The notes under the pieces: generated by a model | Databases searched by the model: none | What the model saw: the letters and a program-made list of their open reading frames with translations, nothing else | What the model was told of the DNA's origin: nothing | Made by a program: the position numbers and the translations under genes | NCBI RefSeq assembly: GCF_029223585.1 | Contig: NZ_CP119424.1 | Location: 806,001 to 870,000 of the forward strand | Direction of reading: 5' to 3' | Origin: Photobacterium sp. DA100 | GTDB lineage: Bacteria; Pseudomonadota; Gammaproteobacteria; Enterobacterales; Vibrionaceae | Length of the DNA stretch: 64,000 nucleotides | Shown: positions 34,274 to 42,841 of the stretch, one piece after another | How positions within the stretch are numbered: position 1 is the stretch's first letter | Layout of the letters: the number at the start of each line of letters is the position of its first letter

Positions 34274-35087
34274 AAACAAGTACTATGCCATCAAAGATGT
34301 CTCAGAAATAACTGGGGTGAACTCTGTGACATTAAGGGCTTGGCAAAGACGTTATGGTCTGATCAATCCCAAAAGAACGGAAAAAGGACACCGTTTATAC
34401 TCTGCTCAGGACATCAAGACTATCCGGGAAATTGTTGAATGGCTTGATAAAGGGGTCGCTATCGGCAAAGTAAAACCCATGCTTGGAAAGCTTACTCCCT
34501 ACAACGATAACGATGAGCAGAACGACAGCCAAAAGGGGGTTGGCAATATACTTTCCGCGCTCGCGCAGTTAAACGCCAGCTCCCTGGACAAGCAGCTTAT
34601 CCAATTGATGAAAGAGTATCCTGTCAAGGTGCTGGAATCCAAAATCGTGCGAGTTGTTATCAATGAAATATGCCAACCAGACAACCCGCTACAGGATGTG
34701 CAAAGGGTGATTTGGGACACTGTGCTTCAAGAGCGCTGTTTATCGTTAATTGCGGCTTCACGAAAACGCAATAAGAAAGATTGTATCTTGATGAGTTTTG
34801 ACCAGCAACCTAGCTCGCGTTTCTGGCTAAAGGCGGTGGAGTTATCTGAGGTTGGTTACAGTGTCACCATACTGCCGAGATATCAAGGGAAATTAGCCCC
34901 ACTGACGCCACTGCTTAACTCATGGTCTGACAAAAAACTCTATATCGATGGTAATAATAAGTTGCCAACAGACGTATTGGCGCAAATAGAGCAGTTAATC
35001 AGTATGACCGGCTCTGATCTGCTGTCCTTTGGGCTGATTAATACTATTCACCCAGAACTATTGGAGTGGCAACATGAGTCAGCATAA
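34263..35087 (+). CDS. MerR family regulator of the photolyase operon
   Basis: A 274-residue regulator with an N-terminal MerR winged helix (about residues 8-75; ITGVNSVTLRAWQRRYGLINPKRTEKGHRLYS). The C-terminal 200 residues correspond in position to the B12-binding domain of LitR/CarH regulators, but no DxHxxG cobalamin motif is seen. It may be a light response regulator that works with a partner sensor. The start overlaps the gene before and the end overlaps the photolyase gene by 14 bases. It probably acts at the operator array at 33239-33315. Confidence 0.88.
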   Translation: MDSENKYYAIKDVSEITGVNSVTLRAWQRRYGLINPKRTEKGHRLYSAQDIKTIREIVEWLDKGVAIGKVKPMLGKLTPYNDNDEQNDSQKGVGNILSALAQLNASSLDKQLIQLMKEYPVKVLESKIVRVVINEICQPDNPLQDVQRVIWDTVLQERCLSLIAASRKRNKKDCILMSFDQQPSSRFWLKAVELSEVGYSVTILPRYQGKLAPLTPLLNSWSDKKLYIDGNNKLPTDVLAQIEQLISMTGSDLLSFGLINTIHPELLEWQHESA

Positions 35088-36504
35088 ACATATTGGCCTG
35101 GTTTGGTTCCGCGCTGACTTGCGTGTGGTGGATAACACCGCTTTGTTTATTGCGGCAGAGCAATGTGATCAGCTTATAGCCTTGTATGTATCCACGCCGA
35201 TGCAGTGGCATGAACATCATGTTGCCCCGATACAGGTGGATTTGCTTCGTCGCCGACTGCCAATTTTGCAGCAGCAACTGGAAGCGCTTGGTATCCCACT
35301 TATTTTCAAGGAAGTCGCTGATTTTGAGCAGATCCCACAAACCTTGCTTGAGGTATCGAGCAAGCATGGTGTCTCGCATGTTTTTTGCAACAAGCAATAC
35401 GAATGGAACGAGCTCCAGCGCGATGACAAGACGGGCCATCGCCTAGCCCAAGAGCAGGTCAAGTTTAGTGTATTTGACGATAGTTGTGTGATTGCACCTG
35501 GCAAGGTGCAAACGCAAAAAGGCGAGGCATTTAAGGTCTTTACGCCTTTCAGAAGAGAATGGCTAAAACAGTTCCGGGCATTATCGCCAACACCGCTGCC
35601 TATTCCAGAGCCGGTTGAAAATCCGGTGGTTGTTGATGAACCTGGCCAAATCACGGTGACCTATCCATCTTCAGACAGTATGGCATGGCCGGTCGAGGAA
35701 GAGACCATTCGCCAGCGTCTAGTGACATTTTGCTATGAAAAAGTCGAAGACTATCATCAACAGCGAGATATCCCTGCCATAGACGGGACAAGTTGCCTGT
35801 CTCCTTATCTGGCTCTGGGGATGTTGTCCCCGCGCCAGTGCATAGCGGTACTGATGGCGGTGAGCCCAATGTGTTTGGATGCGCCTGAAAGTGGGGCATT
35901 TAGTTGGTTAAATGAAATCATCTGGCGTGAATTCTACCGTCACCTTCTGGTGGCATACCCTGATTTGTGCCGCGGCCAACCTTTTCAGTCCTGGACCCAA
36001 AATGTGCAGTGGCAGCAATCAAGCGAGTTGTTGTCAGCCTGGCAGCACGGGCTAACGGGCTTTCCGATTGTGGATGCCGCAATGCGTCAGCTGAACCAAA
36101 CAGGCTGGATGCACAATCGGCTGCGGATGATCACTGCCAGTTTCCTCACTAAGGATCTGCTAATTCATTGGCAAGCCGGGGAGCAGTGGTTTATGTCAAA
36201 GCTAATCGATGGTGATTTTGCATCCAATAACGGTGGATGGCAGTGGGCCGCTTCGACCGGGACAGACGCACAGCCATACTTTAGGGTGTTTAATCCCACG
36301 ACCCAAGGAGAACGTTTTGATCCAAAAGGAGAATTTATTCGTACTTGGTTGCATGAGTTAAAGGACGTGCCGGACAAATATATTCACCAGCCACACCTTT
36401 GGCCAGGTAGCGAGCAGATTCATTACCCCAAACCCATTGTTGACCACAAACAGGCAAGGCTGTTGGCAATTAGCTCATTCAAAATTGCCAAAGAAGCTCA
36501 ATAG
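35074..36504 (+). CDS. phrB: Deoxyribodipyrimidine photolyase
   Basis: A 476-residue class I cyclobutane pyrimidine dimer photolyase that uses FAD and light to split UV dimers. The N-terminal alpha/beta photolyase domain binds the antenna cofactor (GLVWFRADLRVVDN at residues 7-20). The helical FAD domain shows SPYLALGMLSPRQC, WLNEIIWREFYRHLL, FPIVDAAMRQLNQTGWMHNRLRM and GDFASNNGGWQW. Length is standard. It overlaps the MerR gene, implying strict co-regulation. Confidence 0.97.
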   Translation: MSQHKHIGLVWFRADLRVVDNTALFIAAEQCDQLIALYVSTPMQWHEHHVAPIQVDLLRRRLPILQQQLEALGIPLIFKEVADFEQIPQTLLEVSSKHGVSHVFCNKQYEWNELQRDDKTGHRLAQEQVKFSVFDDSCVIAPGKVQTQKGEAFKVFTPFRREWLKQFRALSPTPLPIPEPVENPVVVDEPGQITVTYPSSDSMAWPVEEETIRQRLVTFCYEKVEDYHQQRDIPAIDGTSCLSPYLALGMLSPRQCIAVLMAVSPMCLDAPESGAFSWLNEIIWREFYRHLLVAYPDLCRGQPFQSWTQNVQWQQSSELLSAWQHGLTGFPIVDAAMRQLNQTGWMHNRLRMITASFLTKDLLIHWQAGEQWFMSKLIDGDFASNNGGWQWAASTGTDAQPYFRVFNPTTQGERFDPKGEFIRTWLHELKDVPDKYIHQPHLWPGSEQIHYPKPIVDHKQARLLAISSFKIAKEAQ

Positions 36505-36549
36505 ACGTCAATGACTGGTGGGGCATGCTGAACTAATGTGGGAGCACCT

Positions 36550-36981
36550 ATGGATGAGCAAACCTCAGAACTAACGGATAAGTTTGTTGCAATCTATCAG
36601 CACCTCGATAAGCAAGATTTGTCGGGGCTGGAAGAGATCTACCATCACGATGTCGTATTCGAAGATCCGGCCCACCGAGTGGAAGGCTACCGGCAGCTTC
36701 TTGAATATTTTTCCCGGCTGTTTGACGCTGTCGAGTACTGCAGCTTCAACATTACTGAACAGCTCTGTTGTGGCGACACTGCGTATGTGCAATGGACAAT
36801 GACGTTCCAACACCCAAAGCTCCAGTCCGGCAAGAAACGTCTGGTTAATGGCTGCTCACGCTTAGTCTTTGCCGAAGGGAAAGTGATTTACCATCGGGAC
36901 TACTTCGATATGGGCGAGATGATTTATGAAGGCATCCCGCTGTTAGGGCCAATCGTTCGGCAGATAAAAGCGAGGCTGTAA
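36550..36981 (+). CDS. NTF2-like (SnoaL-type) protein
   Basis: A 143-residue protein with a nuclear transport factor 2-like cone fold (ELTDKFVAIYQHLDKQDLSGLEEIYHHDVVFEDPAHRVEG at the start, HRDYFDMGEMIYEGIPLLG at the end). Members hold small hydrophobic ligands or act as isomerases or hydrolases. The ATG at 36550 was chosen (GGAG six bases upstream); the GTG four codons earlier overlaps that site. The stop codon shares its last base with the next start (TAATG). Confidence 0.88.
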   Translation: MDEQTSELTDKFVAIYQHLDKQDLSGLEEIYHHDVVFEDPAHRVEGYRQLLEYFSRLFDAVEYCSFNITEQLCCGDTAYVQWTMTFQHPKLQSGKKRLVNGCSRLVFAEGKVIYHRDYFDMGEMIYEGIPLLGPIVRQIKARL

Positions 36982-37724
36982 TGATGACCAACACAAAACA
37001 AGTTCTTATAACGGGTGCAAGTTCGGGAATCGGCCAGCAGCTTGCGATTGATTATGCGAGGGAGGGGTGGTCGGTACTTGGCTGCGGTCAAAATCAAGAA
37101 CGGCTACAGGCGTTGTCTGATACTAGCGATAAGATCACCGCTATCAGCTTCGACATCACTAATTATGGCGATGTTAACCAAAAGCTGGGTGGGTTAACGA
37201 ACGCACCAGATCTGATCATACTCAATGCCGGGACCTGTGAATATATTGAGCATGGCCAGATTGATGTGGCGTTGTTTCGCCGCGTATATGACGTTAATAT
37301 TTTCGGCATGCTCAATTGCATTGAAGCTTTGCAGTCATCGTTTAATAAAAATACCCACCTCGTGATTATGGGATCTACAGCTTCCTATATTCCTCTCCCC
37401 CGGGCAGAAGCATACGGCTCATCCAAGGCGGCAGTAGCGTATATTGCCCACACGCTGGCTATAGATTTGGCAAGTAAAGGTGTCACGGTCAGCTTAGTGA
37501 GTCCGGGATTTGTTAAAACGCCATTGACCGACAAAAATGATTTTGCCATGCCGATGATAGTCACGCCGGAATTCGCGTCGGAAAAAATTCGAGCCGGTAT
37601 TGCGGCAGGCAAAAAAGAAATTCATTTTCCTACTAGATTCAGCTTTATTCTGAAGTGTATTTCATTGCTACCGATTCGGATGCAATTGGCCGCCGTAAAA
37701 CGTATGACAGGAAGAACTGCATGA
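36981..37724 (+). CDS. Short-chain dehydrogenase/reductase
   Basis: A 247-residue NAD(P)-dependent oxidoreductase. Rossmann motif TGASSGIG at 11-18, NAG at 82-84, catalytic S132, Y145 and K149 (YGSSK). Substrate unknown; with the FAD enzyme and cyclopropane synthase next door, a role in lipid or fatty-acyl modification is likely. Its stop overlaps the next ATG by four bases (ATGA). Confidence 0.93.
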   Translation: MMTNTKQVLITGASSGIGQQLAIDYAREGWSVLGCGQNQERLQALSDTSDKITAISFDITNYGDVNQKLGGLTNAPDLIILNAGTCEYIEHGQIDVALFRRVYDVNIFGMLNCIEALQSSFNKNTHLVIMGSTASYIPLPRAEAYGSSKAAVAYIAHTLAIDLASKGVTVSLVSPGFVKTPLTDKNDFAMPMIVTPEFASEKIRAGIAAGKKEIHFPTRFSFILKCISLLPIRMQLAAVKRMTGRTA

Positions 37725-39070
37725 AGATAGCAATTATTGGCAGCGGTATCTCTGGTTTGACATGTGCTCATTACTTGCACGAGCAACATGACATTACCCT
37801 TTATGAGGCGAATGATTATATTGGTGGCCATACCGCAACGGTTGATGTCGAGGTGGCTAGCGGTAAGTATGCCATCGACACAGGCTTCATTGTATTCAAT
37901 GACCGAACATACCCAAACTTTGAAAAGTTGCTGGCTGAAATTGGGGTCACCGGTCAGCCAACCGAGATGAGTTTCAGTGTCCACAACACACTTAATGGCT
38001 TGGAGTATAACGGGCACAATCTCTTGTCTATGTTTGCCCAAAAGCGAAATTGGTTGAACCCTAAATTTTACCGTTTCATCTATGATATTTTGCGGTTTAA
38101 CCGGGTGGCGAGAGACGTCGATATTAGCTCGGCTCATAGTTATGCCCACACTCAAACGCTAGGTGATTTTCTCAACCAATATCAATTTAATCGCTATTTC
38201 TGCGAGAATTACATCCTGCCAATGGGGGCTGCGATTTGGTCGTCGACGTTGGCCGATATGCGCCAATTCCCCCTGGCTTTTTTTGTCCGTTTTTTCCGTA
38301 ACCATGGGTTGCTTGAGGTTACTAATCGTCCACAGTGGTATGTCATACCGGGCGGTTCAAGGGAGTACGTCAAACAGCTCGTCGCTCCATTTGTACATAA
38401 AATCCGGCTTTCAACCCCTGTCACCTCGGTCAAGCGCACTCACGGTAAGGCGGTCGTCACGGCAAATGGCGTCAGCGAGATTTATGACCATGTTATTTTT
38501 GCCAGTCACAGTGACCAGGCCCTGAATTTGCTTACCGATGCCAACGAAACCGAGCAGGCCGTACTGGGGGCTCTCGGTTATCAGAAAAATGATGTGGTGT
38601 TACATACAGATAATTTCTTATTGCCCAAGCGCAAGGCGGCTTGGGCGGCATGGAACTATTTTTTGGGTAATAACGATGAGGGGCAGTGGGAAAACAAGCA
38701 AACGACTTTAACCTACAACATGAACATTCTGCAGGGCATTACTGCTCCGGAAACCTTTTGTGTCACACTGAACCAGAATGAGCAAATCGCACCCGAGAAG
38801 ATACTACGAAAATTTGTCTATGCCCATCCGGTGTTCACCAAGCAAAGCATTCAGGCTCAGCAATGCCGGGATAAAATCAATGGCGTGGAGAGTACGTGGT
38901 ATTGCGGTGCATACTGGTACAACGGATTTCATGAAGACGGCGTACGCAGTGCCCTTGATGTAGTAAAAGCCATTCAGCGCCAGACTCCTGTTAGGCATCC
39001 CCATCGACAGGGTTTTGCTGAGGGCTCTCAAGCCGTGTCAGAGATAGCGGCCCGGAGAGGGGGTGCCTGA
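37721..39070 (+). CDS. FAD-dependent oxidoreductase, amine oxidase-like
   Basis: A 449-residue flavoprotein with a dinucleotide-binding GSGISGL motif at 7-13, then YEANDYIGGHTATV and further family segments (GFIVFNDRTYPNF, YVIPGGSREYVKQL). These proteins are annotated as amine oxidase or desaturase-like and always occur with the DUF1365 and cyclopropane synthase genes, so they probably act on fatty acyl chains. The ATG at 37721 has AGGAAG six bases upstream and matches the family; a longer frame of 22 codons overlaps the SDR gene. Confidence 0.92.
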   Translation: MKIAIIGSGISGLTCAHYLHEQHDITLYEANDYIGGHTATVDVEVASGKYAIDTGFIVFNDRTYPNFEKLLAEIGVTGQPTEMSFSVHNTLNGLEYNGHNLLSMFAQKRNWLNPKFYRFIYDILRFNRVARDVDISSAHSYAHTQTLGDFLNQYQFNRYFCENYILPMGAAIWSSTLADMRQFPLAFFVRFFRNHGLLEVTNRPQWYVIPGGSREYVKQLVAPFVHKIRLSTPVTSVKRTHGKAVVTANGVSEIYDHVIFASHSDQALNLLTDANETEQAVLGALGYQKNDVVLHTDNFLLPKRKAAWAAWNYFLGNNDEGQWENKQTTLTYNMNILQGITAPETFCVTLNQNEQIAPEKILRKFVYAHPVFTKQSIQAQQCRDKINGVESTWYCGAYWYNGFHEDGVRSALDVVKAIQRQTPVRHPHRQGFAEGSQAVSEIAARRGGA

Positions 39071-39927
39071 TGCGCAGCGGCCTATTTTCTGGAGTTATCA
39101 GGCATCGTCGGTTTTCACCGGTTTCCCACCAATTTCAGTATCCGATGTTTATGCCGCTTATAGATTTAGATGAGCTCGGGCAGCTTGAGCGGCAGGTGTT
39201 TGGTTTCGGCTGCCAGTGGTACCAGTTTGCCCGGTTCAAGGTATCGGATTACCTCAGAGGGGCTGAGCAGGTGAATCAGTCCGCCAAGGCTGGAATTGCC
39301 GAACAGGGAGTGGCATTGAAATCCGCGGTGCTTGCCAAGCTTGAGCAGCTGACCAATGAGCCAGTCAGCGGCAATGTTTTGCTGCTATGCCAGTTGCGGT
39401 ATGCCGGTATTTATTTCAGTCCGTTGAATTTGTATTACGTGTATGACGAAGAAGGGCAATGGCGCTGGGTCCTCGCCGAGGTCAGTAATACTCCTTGGAA
39501 TGAAAGGCATTACTACGCCTTACCCGCCAGCGAACAGTGGCTGCAGCGGCAGTGGCTGGAAGAAAAATCTTTTCATGTATCCCCATTCAATCCGATGAGC
39601 CAACGATATTACTGGAAACTAAGAGCACCGTCGTCAAGGTTACTGCTTCATTTGGATATTCATGACAGTCGGACAGACCTAAAGGTATTGGATGCGACAA
39701 TGTCGCTCAAGCGGGCTCCAATGACGACGTCAACCCTGTGGCAGCACATCTATCAAACACCAGTTCAAACGGTGAAAGTCGTTTGGGGGATTTATTGGCA
39801 AGCATTGAGGCTTTGGCTCAAGAAGGTGCCATTTTATTCCCACCCGGATAGCAATCAATCTCCAGTAGCTGCGAAGGAAACCGAGCATTTTCCTCCACCA
39901 TCAAATAATAAGGAGTCGAAGCCATGA
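39070..39927 (+). CDS. DUF1365 family protein
   Basis: A 285-residue protein of DUF1365 (start SGLFSGVIRHRRFSPVSHQFQYPMFM, then NPLNLYYVYD-type and HVSPFNPMSQRYYW segments). Unknown role, but it is a standard partner of the FAD oxidoreductase and Cfa in furan fatty acid or cyclopropane lipid loci, where it may carry or modify acyl groups. The start is TGATG with the previous stop, and the end overlaps the Cfa start by four bases. Confidence 0.9.
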   Translation: MRSGLFSGVIRHRRFSPVSHQFQYPMFMPLIDLDELGQLERQVFGFGCQWYQFARFKVSDYLRGAEQVNQSAKAGIAEQGVALKSAVLAKLEQLTNEPVSGNVLLLCQLRYAGIYFSPLNLYYVYDEEGQWRWVLAEVSNTPWNERHYYALPASEQWLQRQWLEEKSFHVSPFNPMSQRYYWKLRAPSSRLLLHLDIHDSRTDLKVLDATMSLKRAPMTTSTLWQHIYQTPVQTVKVVWGIYWQALRLWLKKVPFYSHPDSNQSPVAAKETEHFPPPSNNKESKP

Positions 39928-41159
39928 TAAGTAGCGAAGTTAGCCGGGGATCATTGGCACTGTCAGGAACAGATCGTGTAGCGAGGAAAATCGTAACCAC
40001 TGTTTTACAGCAGCTCACAGGCTGTGGACTGACGGTGTCAGAGGTACATGGTGAAACATTCCAATTTGGTGACAAGTGCAGCGGGTTGCAAGCTCAGTTG
40101 CTGGTTAAGCATCAGGGGTTCTACAAACGGTTATTGGATGGCGGCAGCATAGCGGCCGGAGAAGCGTATATGGACGGTTGGTGGGACTCGCCTGATTTAA
40201 CAAAAGTTGTCCAGGTGCTGGCCAGAAATCTTCCTATCCTAGATAAAATTGAAGCGAAGGTCGGTTGGTTAACTGCTTTTAAGAACAAGTGGCTCCACTA
40301 CACGAGACGCAACAACAAGCAGGCTTCAAAGAGAAATATCTTGGCTCATTATGATCTTGGCAATGATTTCTATCGTACCTTCCTAGACGAAAACATGCTT
40401 TATTCGGCTGCAATCTACGGCAGTGAAGAGACCAGTTTATCCCAGGCACAATTTAACAAGATGGATCGTTTGTGCCAAATGCTGGAACTCAAGCCGACAG
40501 ATCACCTGTTAGAAATTGGAACCGGTTGGGGAGCATTGGCCATTCATGCTGCCAAATACTATGGATGCCAGGTTACAACAACAACGATTTCAGATGCCCA
40601 GCATAAATGGGCCAGAGAACGTATCCATGAACAGGGGCTTGAAGGAAAGATTACGCTCTTGTTGGAAGATTACCGAGATTTAACCGGCAAATACGACAAA
40701 ATCGTGTCGGTTGAAATGATAGAAGCTGTTGGCAAGGAGTACCTGACGACATATATCAAGCAATGTCAGTCGCTGCTCAAAGAAGAAGGCCTACTGGCGA
40801 TACAAGCTATAACCATTGCGGATCAGCGATTCGATAGTTACAGCAAAGGTGTTGATTTCATACAAAAATATATTTTTCCAGGTGGCTTCTTGCCGTCGGT
40901 GACAGTACTTTCTCAACACCTTACCCAGCATACCGACTTTGTTATCCGTGATCTCAAAGATATCGGTATGGATTATGCGAGAACCTTGTCAGATTGGCAC
41001 AAGGAGTTCAACAACAACATAGATCATTACCTACAGCAGGGTTTTGACGAGCAGTTCATCAGGATGTGGCGCTACTACTTATGCTACTGCGAGGGTGGTT
41101 TTCTAGAGCGCAGTATCAGTACTGTACAGCTTGTTGCCAGCCGAGGTGGATGGCGATGA
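39924..41159 (+). CDS. cfa: Cyclopropane-fatty-acyl-phospholipid synthase
   Basis: A 411-residue SAM-dependent methyltransferase that adds a methylene bridge to unsaturated phospholipid chains in the inner membrane. Seen: LEIGTGWGALAIHAA (SAM-binding loop), NILAHYDLGNDFYRTFLDENMLYSAAIY, FIQKYIFPGGFLPS and the C-terminal FLERSISTVQLVAS. Length and motifs are standard for the Cfa family. It is a second type beside stationary-phase cfa, tied to photo-oxidative stress through its operon. Singlet oxygen attacks unsaturated lipids, so protecting them makes sense here. Confidence 0.96.
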   Translation: MISSEVSRGSLALSGTDRVARKIVTTVLQQLTGCGLTVSEVHGETFQFGDKCSGLQAQLLVKHQGFYKRLLDGGSIAAGEAYMDGWWDSPDLTKVVQVLARNLPILDKIEAKVGWLTAFKNKWLHYTRRNNKQASKRNILAHYDLGNDFYRTFLDENMLYSAAIYGSEETSLSQAQFNKMDRLCQMLELKPTDHLLEIGTGWGALAIHAAKYYGCQVTTTTISDAQHKWARERIHEQGLEGKITLLLEDYRDLTGKYDKIVSVEMIEAVGKEYLTTYIKQCQSLLKEEGLLAIQAITIADQRFDSYSKGVDFIQKYIFPGGFLPSVTVLSQHLTQHTDFVIRDLKDIGMDYARTLSDWHKEFNNNIDHYLQQGFDEQFIRMWRYYLCYCEGGFLERSISTVQLVASRGGWR

Positions 41160-41220
41160 TCGCTCGTTACCGATAGAGTTGGCATACCGCTACTGGGCAG
41201 AAGCAACAGAGGTGATAATG

Positions 41221-41712
41221 ATGTCTGGTTATAAGCTTATTCTGGCAGGCCTTTTGTTCAATGTTTATTGGCTTATTGCGGTGTTAGGGCAGCAAGCCTA
41301 TGTGTGGTTGCTTGTTCTCTCCTTTCTTGCTTGTTGGTGGATCTTCCCCAAGGTTGGACGGTACGCCTTTCTAATTGCGGGGGCGGGTGTGTTGATGGAC
41401 GGGATCCTCAGTGCGTCCAACGTTCTGGCTTTTCCGAGTGCATTGCTGCCTTTTTGGCTGGTGATGCTGTGGTTGGGTTTTGGGTGTTTCGTGTGGTTTA
41501 TGAGGGATCTGGTCAAGCAACATCCGATACATCTGATCAGCTTGATCGGGGGAGTCGGTGGTGCTTTGAGTTATTTTGCCGGATACCGTTTGCAAGCTGT
41601 TGAATGGCCGCTGGGGGCTGGTTTAACATTGGTTATTCTCTTTGCTAGTTGGGTGTTTTTCTCACTATTACTTGCGCGGATGTTACAGCGCAGTGCGTCT
41701 TGTTCGGCTTAA
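41221..41712 (+). CDS. DUF2878 family membrane protein
   Basis: A 163-residue protein with about five hydrophobic segments, matching DUF2878 (LILAGLLFNVYWLIAVLGQQA, AGAGVLMDGILSASNVLAFP, AGYRLQAVEWPLG). Function unknown; it is a regular member of this lipid-modification operon in Vibrionaceae. Two ATG codons in a row (41218, 41221) follow AGAGGTG; either may be used. Longer frames overlapping the Cfa gene were rejected. Confidence 0.85.
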   Translation: MSGYKLILAGLLFNVYWLIAVLGQQAYVWLLVLSFLACWWIFPKVGRYAFLIAGAGVLMDGILSASNVLAFPSALLPFWLVMLWLGFGCFVWFMRDLVKQHPIHLISLIGGVGGALSYFAGYRLQAVEWPLGAGLTLVILFASWVFFSLLLARMLQRSASCSA

Positions 41713-41760
41713 ACAGTTTCCATTAGCTTATTTTGTAATTGCCCTGCACCAGGGGGAAAT

Positions 41761-42282
41761 ATGAAACAGTTATTACCCATATCGAGTTATCAAATATTGT
41801 TAGCTGCAATACTGTGCTTGTTCACTGTCCACGCCGGGGCCTCGACACCCTGGCAGGTGTGGCCATCTGTCGGAGAGGCTAGGTTAACATGGGGACCGTG
41901 GGTTATTTATGATTCGCAACTGCGCTCTCCAGATGGCGTATATCAGGGCGAGGGGGACAATCTTGCGTTGGTTATTCGATACCACCGTAATATCGACAGT
42001 GAAGATCTCATTGAAGCAACCAATGATCAGTGGCGGCACCTAGGGGTAAGTGCGACCAAGCGTGAGCGTTGGAGTCAACGTTTAGAGCAAATCTGGCCTG
42101 ATGTTAAAAAAGGCGATCGATTGATTTTTGTCTTTAACGACAAACAGGGGGCTTTTTTTCAAGACAATTATCAAATAGGAGTGTTGCAAGATGCAGAGAT
42201 GTCTCAAACTTTTTTGCAGATATGGCTATCGCCAAACACGGCATACCCAGATATTCGCAATCAGTTAATAGGTAAACGCTAA
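41761..42282 (+). CDS. Chalcone isomerase-like protein
   Basis: A 173-residue secreted protein with an N-terminal signal (about residues 1-27, ending HAGAS) followed by the chalcone isomerase-like fold (VGEARLTWGPWVIYDSQLRSPDG, LVIRYHRNIDSEDLIEATNDQWRHLG, KKGDRLIFVFNDKQGAFFQDN). Members bind fatty acids rather than chalcones. It fits with the lipid theme of the operon and would act in the periplasm. TAATG joins it to the next gene. Confidence 0.87.
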   Translation: MKQLLPISSYQILLAAILCLFTVHAGASTPWQVWPSVGEARLTWGPWVIYDSQLRSPDGVYQGEGDNLALVIRYHRNIDSEDLIEATNDQWRHLGVSATKRERWSQRLEQIWPDVKKGDRLIFVFNDKQGAFFQDNYQIGVLQDAEMSQTFLQIWLSPNTAYPDIRNQLIGKR

Positions 42283-42836
42283 TGTTGCTAGTTATGGAGT
42301 TCAAAAGAAGAGCTTGGCAATACGGGTGGCTGATCATGTGTCTGTTAGGCTTGTTGGGTTGTAGCGCGGCAATTAAAGATTACCAAAACACCAGACCTGT
42401 ATTTAACCTGTTCAGATACTTTGACGGCAATGTTGCCGCATGGGGAATGCTGCAAGATCGGAGCGGCAAACAAACCAGGCGTTTTACGGTTGATATCAAA
42501 GGCACCGTGGACGATAACACTCTTACTCTAGAGGAGGATTTTGTCTTTGATAATGGTGAAAAGCAGCGTCGTGTCTGGGTGATCACACAGCAACCTGATG
42601 GTACTTACACCGGCCGCGCTGATGATGTTGTCGGTGAAGCCAAAGGTATCGCCCTGGGTAATACCCTACATTGGCAATATGTATTGCGAATACCGGTGGA
42701 TGGAACCTCCTACGACATTACTTTTAACGACTGGATGCACTTGCAAGACGAAAAGCACCTGTTTAATACCGCAAAGATGACCAAGTGGGGCTTTACTGTC
42801 GGTACAGTAACGTTGTTTTTCGAAAAGCAGCAGTGA
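42282..42836 (+). CDS. DUF3833 family lipoprotein
   Basis: A 184-residue lipoprotein with lipobox LLGC (cysteine 27) and the DUF3833 pattern (FNLFRYFDGNVAAWGMLQDRSGKQ, LEEDFVFDNGEKQRRVW, YDITFNDWMHLQD). Function unknown; last gene of the operon. The start is shared with the previous stop (TAATG). A slightly later ATG (42294) is possible. It ends five bases before the convergent OLD-family gene, with no terminator between. Confidence 0.87.
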   Translation: MLLVMEFKRRAWQYGWLIMCLLGLLGCSAAIKDYQNTRPVFNLFRYFDGNVAAWGMLQDRSGKQTRRFTVDIKGTVDDNTLTLEEDFVFDNGEKQRRVWVITQQPDGTYTGRADDVVGEAKGIALGNTLHWQYVLRIPVDGTSYDITFNDWMHLQDEKHLFNTAKMTKWGFTVGTVTLFFEKQQ

Positions 42837-42841
42837 GCCCG

